Assembly: GCA_973895155.1 (NCBI GenBank)
Contig: OZ316893.1
Span: forward strand, 18,414,001-18,478,000
Length of the DNA stretch: 64,000 bases
Origin: Marsupella aquatica
Taxonomy: Eukaryota > Marchantiophyta
Reading direction: 5' to 3'
Position numbers and translations under genes: made by a program. Below the pieces are notes generated by a model that ran no database searches, was not told the origin of the DNA, and saw only the letters and a program-made list of their open reading frames with translations. Shown piece after piece: positions 58,497 to 64,000 of the stretch. Within the stretch, counting starts at the first letter, position 1. Each line of letters starts with the position of its first letter.

Positions 58497-61400
58497 TTAT
58501 GCTTTACATGTGTCAATCATCATCTGCAATGCCCTGGGATAGGTTATCGGCATCAACCCCTCAAACGTCTGGCTGCACTCAACCTCCTCAGGCTCTTCTT
58601 CGATTGTAAACCCTGCAGAACGTAACTTGTGGGGCATAATGTTCTTCGAAAGTTTGTGACGACGCTGTGCACGATCCATCCCGGGTATCTCTTTTGCAGT
58701 GGGCGTGAGGAATGTCCGCCTCGGGAAACGTAGTACTAGGTGACTGCCGTTCTCGTCCTCACAAGGCGACAGCAAATGTAATGGCCAATGCACAAACTTG
58801 CCTTGTGCAAGCCAGGAATACGAATTCTGAGCGCATGGCACTAAACCCATGTCCCACTCTGGTGAGCCATACCATGATTTGAATGACCACTCCAGTATCA
58901 ACAAATATGCCATTCCCTCGCTCAATGATGCCGCCATGGCATTCTTCACCACCCCCCTGCCCATCACCACAACCCCTCCCTTGCCGGGGATGCATAGTGC
59001 ACAACTCGTGCCATCGACAACCTCTACACCTGCGACTCAACGCACCATGGTATCAACACACTGGGACGGTATTCATACCACAATTTCTCACATTTTCTTA
59101 TACTGTATCACTATGAGTTACGTGTACACACCTCTTTGGCCGTCGTGTGGAGGTAATTCGGGTACTATTTCCACCAAGGGCCACTTCTGTTTGGCACCCA
59201 GCTCGCTGTCCTGAATGTTGTGTTGGGGCCCCTGGTCCCGTTTGTGGCAAGCCTCTTCCGTTGACGCAAGTACCTTCCCTAATACCTTCCCTATTAAGCC
59301 ACATAAGATAGCAATAAAACATGAGACACTTTGTCTCTGTCATGAGTTGTCCTCCATGCTACGATGTGGGTTTCTAGCAATGCCAATACAGGAATATCCA
59401 ATCTTCAACAACAATGAACGTGCAAGCAGGCATGGAACACGAGCCTAGGTACCACCACATACTGCGCTTGTATGTCAAAGTGGGTGTGATGTTTCCGATT
59501 AACGCCTCGTCCTCTACAACAGCCCCAGTGACTGCTGCCGCACCGCCCATGTATCCTGATTTGCTCGGAAAACGAGTATTGCATTAGATCCAAGCAATGC
59601 TCTCGTCATACCACGACATAAACACAAAACAATGTCGGATATCATTGTGCGGCACCACCTGTTGGGCAGCCACTGTGCATATCCCCGCGAGGCGAGTGTG
59701 CATGCGTAGCGCAATTCGAGGTATCTTCGACCACAATACCGGCACTGTCGTCGAGCTGCGGGGCATCCTGGCCCATCTCCTCCCCTGCACCGGGGCAAAC
59801 GCGGTTTTGAGTCCCTTCCCCATTGGAGCATATACATAATGGCTTCTCCGCTATCAACATACCACGACATAAACACAAAACAATGTCGGATATCATTGTG
59901 CGGCACCACCTGTTGGGCAGCCATTGTGCATATCCCCGCGAGGCGAGTGTGCATGCGTAGCGCAATTCGAGGTATCTTCGACCACAATACCGGCACTGTC
60001 ATCGAGCTGCGGGCTATCCTGGCCCATCTCCTCCCCTACACCGGGGAAAACATGGTATTCAGCCCCGTTCTTGGCACACACCACGAGAAGTTTATAAGGA
60101 TTTCATGAATTCAATGTAAGGTAATTGGTATAACTGGGACTCTGACAGGGAAATTCAGAAGTTACCCAGATGCGCTTCCACAAGAGTGAACCCGTATTTT
60201 CGCTGGAACCGGCGATACTGAAGAATCTCCCACCTTAGTGACCCTTTGTTCTCGTTTGTAGGGACAATTATCCTTCCAGGCTTCTCGGGTGGGCGGGGGA
60301 TTTCGTTCACCCATGCAGCCAAACATTCAGTATACGACCTTATATTTCGGCCGGCATACCTATACATTTCAACCTCGTAATGAATATCAACAGGATCAAA
60401 GCCTGGCCTCCATTTCTCGTCGTCGTCAGATATCTCCTTCTCTGCATCTCTGAATTTTCCCTACTCAAAATTAAATAAAACATTCGAGTTTAGATTCGTG
60501 GACTTGCAATTACATACCATTACAATTACTAAACTCTTCACAAAATTCATAGTTTGAACATCTTCAGATCCCTGTCTATTGTACCTCTGCTGTGGCAGTC
60601 TCTTTACTCTCGACAATACCGAGCGCCTGTAGCCGACGCATGCAGTGCTTGAGACCTTCTGTCCCGTTCCTCCTCTTTCGCTCCATTCCCTCTGCACTAA
60701 ATTTCCAGTCGTAGAAGGAGAGGTGCAGTGTGTGGTGGATTGTCTCTACAGGGTTGTTGCTGAATGACAAATACCAAAGTGCCTTTTCTGCAGCTAACAT
60801 GTATCCTACCATTGCTTCAAACATGTCATCCACTGACTCCTTCCCCTGCCCCAGTGCATGCAACACCTCTTGCATGACTGCAACAAGACCTTCCGCTGAA
60901 CCAATCAGCCCCAACTCCACATTAACCCGTTCAAACCATTCTTGTCTGGTCATACCATCTGCCAATTCAGAGATTTTGGAGGCAATCAAGGCCCTGAAGT
61001 GGTGAATATTGGCTCCGGACAGGATTATTCTAAGGTGACGTGTGAACCAAACTCTGAACTGTGGACTGTATAGCATTGCAAACCCTTCCAGATATGGCAA
61101 TTCCAATGCATGCATTGCAAGATAAAAGTGTGGCATTGAAGTAGGCGATGGAGGACAACCAGTGCGCAGATAAGTTAGATGCAAAGTGAGGGACTCTTCT
61201 ACAATACGTGCTCTCCGACGATTTAGTTCCCCACACATGTACCGACGCCATCTGTGAGGGAAAAACCCATTGGTGGCCCTGAAAAGCCTGATCATCTCTT
61301 CTGTGGTGGCCTCCCGTGAAGTGGCGCCCTCCACCTACTTCCTCCCTGGCTTCACGTACACCACACTCTGCACCAGATCCTCATTCTGATGTTCCGGGCA

Positions 61401-61565
61401 TTCTCTCCAATGCCTGTTGATGTACTCCTTCCTGGAAAATATGCCTGTTGCGGGACATCCTGGAATAAGGCACTTCCAATCGTAAACTGTTGGATGTCGG
61501 GCACTCTGCACTTTTCGAAAATGAAGACCTTCCATTGCTTCCAGGTGCGCCTTGCGTTCGGCCAT
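58497..61565 (-). pseudogene. Paralogue of the zinc-finger/HAD gene, HAD exon not found
   Basis: Exons by phase and splice sites: 61565-60585, 60460-60166, 60035-59910, 59784-59659, 59555-59463 and 59029-58497, with one or two more possible at 59130-59460. Exon 1 has the same finger (DWKCLIPGCP...HWRECP) and GFFPHRWRRYM block. Exon 2 shares GSLRWE. The last exon shares EWDMGLV and HWPLHLLSPCED. After exon 2 the introns are phase 1 as in the plus-strand paralogue, and two tandem 126-bp exons replace the Pro-rich ones. An in-frame TAG at 61335-61337 interrupts exon 1, so the gene is probably dead unless read through or spliced differently. No HAD domain was found. Confidence 0.6.
59594..60040 (-). 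repeat. Tandem 126-bp exon units in the minus-strand paralogue
   Basis: Two units about 251 bp apart. Each has an exon (60035-59910 and 59784-59659) encoding GEEMGQD.PQLDDSAGIVV, phase 1-1, followed by an intron with ATGTCGTGGTATG. A third trace with the same donor sequence occurs near 62340-62390. Confidence 0.8.
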
Positions 61566-61800
61566 ACCGCGTACCCTGTGAAAATTGAACGGAAGATCGC
61601 CGTCTGCAGCTTGTAATGCCGGGTTGCAGATTCGCACCAAACAAAAGACTCCTTTGCAGGTCGCGGCAGCTCAAGCTTCTAAGTGTTCCCTTCGTCGATG
61701 CTCGTACGAGGAGTTTGCACATCGTGAAAGCTTCAGGTTTTTACTATTCTGTTAGTCGATTCTCGTACGAGGAGTTATAGTCCCGCATTAAACTGTCGTT
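61566..61800. promoter_or_regulatory. Upstream region with paired CTCGTACGAG palindromes
   Basis: The 10-bp perfect palindrome CTCGTACGAG occurs at 61701-61710 and 61762-61771 within a longer TCGAT(G/T)CTCGTACGAGGAG repeat, about 140 and 200 bp upstream of the minus-strand gene start. A regulatory role is inference. Confidence 0.4.
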
Positions 61801-64000
61801 ATGGGAAATCTCATAACCTGTCGTGGCGGCATACTATGATTTGGCACTATATGGCAATCTATTGTTATCACGGTATGGATGGGTGTCATACACGTGCAGT
61901 TTGTGGCTGCGGCTTCAAAAGTTCGGCGGTCATCATTTTCGCACATGTCGGGGACACGGGGGTCCGGAGAGAGACCATACAATGATCACCAACATTGCCT
62001 TCAATTTATCATTGAGTGAACTATGTATATTACTATCTCTTATCTCTGAGTTTACCGGGAGGGCTGTCTGTGAAATGCATTTTTGGCCGCACTAGACTCA
62101 TCGCACGAAAATGACGTTTTTTTCCATGTCCTACAAGTAGAGCATGTGTAGTTCTTTTGGTTCCCTTGTAGCCAAATGACCTTAGGTACTTGTAAAAAGA
62201 CATCACGAAGCTCCCATAAGGGCTAAGAATAACTACTATATGGCATGCCCACCATCCATCTTCATAGCGGTGTCCCAATAGTGTCGAAGCTGAACACTTG
62301 ACTAGTAAACGCAAAGTCATTGGAGTTATTTTCTACAAAACAGATTCCACAAATCATTGTACGGCACCACCTGTGAAAAAGAAATGTCTTGCTCCCCCCT
62401 GCAGGCCGTCTTGCTGCTTGGCCGTCTTGCTGCTGGGGCCTCGGCCACAGCCCGCAAAATTTGTTTGGTGCCAAAAAATTAGGAAAGTTGTTTGACGTGG
62501 TAAAGGAAAGGGACGTAGGTTTAGGTTAAGCGGGAGAGGATTAGGGGGAGGTACTTGTGTGTTCTTTTTTTACAATTGCTCCATCCATTACAACATTGTT
62601 GAGACTAGCAAATTAGCAACTGGTTGATACATAACTCTAGCGAGTGCTTACATGGGGTTCACTGGAGCACAACTTCGAGTTCTCATACACAAGTTCCGAA
62701 GAGTTGCACACAAGGACGTTCAACAAGTTGTTACTCCAGGCCAGCTAACACATATCAATTGTAATTTTTTCATACACACATGCCGCAAATAGCCCGAGAA
62801 GAAGCTTTGTTTGTATTTACTTCAATGCTGGTATATTTTATTATACCCCTGTAATGTTATATAACCCCTTAATTAACCAGTAAGGGGATTACTTGACAAT
62901 ATTTGAAGTTTTGGGAGATTGGATATTATGCAAAACTAGCTATAAACCAATCAACAAGAACTTCAAATATTGTCAAGTAATGTCCAATCATCCAAAACTT
63001 CAAATATTTGTGTAGAGCCCTTAAATGGTGTATTATAGGGATTACATAACATAGTTAAAAAAAACCCCAAGCATTGCACTTTAGTGTTTGATTATGATGA
63101 TTGAATGGAGAATATATGTGGAGGCCTAGAATGGGGGGGGGGAAGTTAATTGTACACTCATTCACTTTGACATAGTATGGTTGACAAAAATTGGAGAGTC
63201 TAAATACACATGCACCTATTGGAGAGAAATTTACATGCATCCACATTATGTAATGCAATCTGATATTAGTGGATTTTTCCCTGGATTTTCAGAATTACAA
63301 CATTCTCTCACTAGACCTGTAGAAAAGATGTCGAGATGAAAAAAAGATGGTGAGGTGAGAATATCATGCAAAGATGAGGAAAAGATGGGGGAAGCGAAGT
63401 AGAGGAGAGAAAAGATATAGCGGTTAAGGGCATGATGTTCAGGGCGACATGAAGATGTCGAAGTGAAAAAATTATGGCAACATGAACAAAACATAAGATG
63501 TCAAGGTGACACATATTGTTTACATTTTTGGACCCTGCAAATTCAAATCACAACCACTCTATAAAAGAGCGGACCCTTGTATTATAGTTTAGGATTAAAT
63601 TATAGAAGTAAATGATCTTTCCTCTGCATAGTTTGGATGGGCTTAGGGACTTGTGCTTTATTCCTTTACAAAATGCCATCTACTCTGCTTATCGATTTAC
63701 AAAGCGTTGTCTCCACACGTGAGTTACTCAGAACCACGTGAAGCTGCTATATGGTGAATCTAAACTTTCACATTTTGCCTTATTCCGATTTTGTGTCAAG
63801 TATTTTGATTTTAATGTGCCTTACTAACTTTTGTACCCCTTTTAATTTTAGTGAACTTACAGTATTTTGAAAGTATTTGGCTCCCCTCTTAAATGTTCGA
63901 GAAATGAGTTTGAACAATGTGCACATCTAGTGTACTAAGTTCCCCTAGTGATCTCCTTTACAAAATTTATGGTTTTACGTGAGTTGACTGTCATTACTTA
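61801..64000. other. Right-end spacer
   Basis: No gene supported. 61820-61885 has CATACTATGATT and TATCACGGTATG words. 62888-62908 and 62961-62981 are perfect 21-bp inverted arms (ATTACTTGACAATATTTGAA), extended imperfectly to 63007. 63320-63510 is purine-rich with loose AAGATGTCGA-type repeats whose minus-strand frames are low complexity. Confidence 0.6.

Noticed and set aside
63246-63514. Minus-strand Ser/Phe-rich frames near the right end
   Set aside because: Low-complexity complement of a purine-rich stretch with loose repeats.

Overview
The window looks like nuclear DNA of a land plant, most likely a non-seed plant (a bryophyte or lycophyte is my guess; nothing here proves it). It has spliced genes with GT-AG introns, an intact OSCA/CSC1-type ion channel gene, Ty3/gypsy and LINE retrotransposons, solo LTRs, and a 5S-rRNA-derived block like the one in plant Cassandra elements. 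No tRNA, CRISPR or bacterial operon was seen. The OSCA gene is the only clearly intact host gene; nearly everything else is mobile or a repeated gene family in decay.

Layout. 1-5480: copy A of a degenerate multi-exon gene that joins a ParB-like DGNHR domain, a family-specific middle domain and a DNA-methylase-like SAM-binding motif. Its introns and flanks carry a 15-nt palindrome. 5700-8930: a different gene-like element whose flanks and large intron are packed with ACGTC words. 8935-12852 (minus): a 3'-truncated Ty3/gypsy element (RT, protease, gag, primer site) with LTR and minisatellite sequence to about 14150. 15120-19651: copy B of the ParB/methylase-like gene, broken by frameshifts and a solo LTR, with its own variant palindrome. 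20150-23885 and 33403-39315: four copies of a purine-biased repeat (called R here) containing a conserved short FLLWDWK reading frame, with solo and tandem LTRs inserted. 25477-31573 (minus): the ten-exon OSCA gene, predicted 751 aa. About 36800-36880: 5S-rRNA-like sequence. 40527-42246: internally deleted LINE. 42348-43789: SWIM-type transposase relic. 45586-50672 (plus) and 61565-58497 (minus): two divergently oriented paralogues of an unrecognised zinc-finger gene built from phase-1 exons, one holding an FCP1/HAD-phosphatase-like exon. 50985-56218 (minus): nearly complete LINE with a 5' region of about 180-bp monomers and an ATTACC-repeat tail.

The most interesting signal is that four separate repeated gene families each carry their own short, often palindromic word, found in introns and flanks and not in exons: TAGCGCCTGGCGCTA (copy A), CTAGCGAGCTCGCTAAC (copy B), ACGTC/GACGT (5.7-8.9 kb) and TATCACGGTATG (44-62 kb). 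Copies A and B are paralogues and their words share the arms TAGCG/CGCTA but differ in the centre. This resembles transposon families whose own DNA-binding protein recognises a private non-coding motif (VANC proteins of VANDAL elements, TnpA of En/Spm). That link is inference here.
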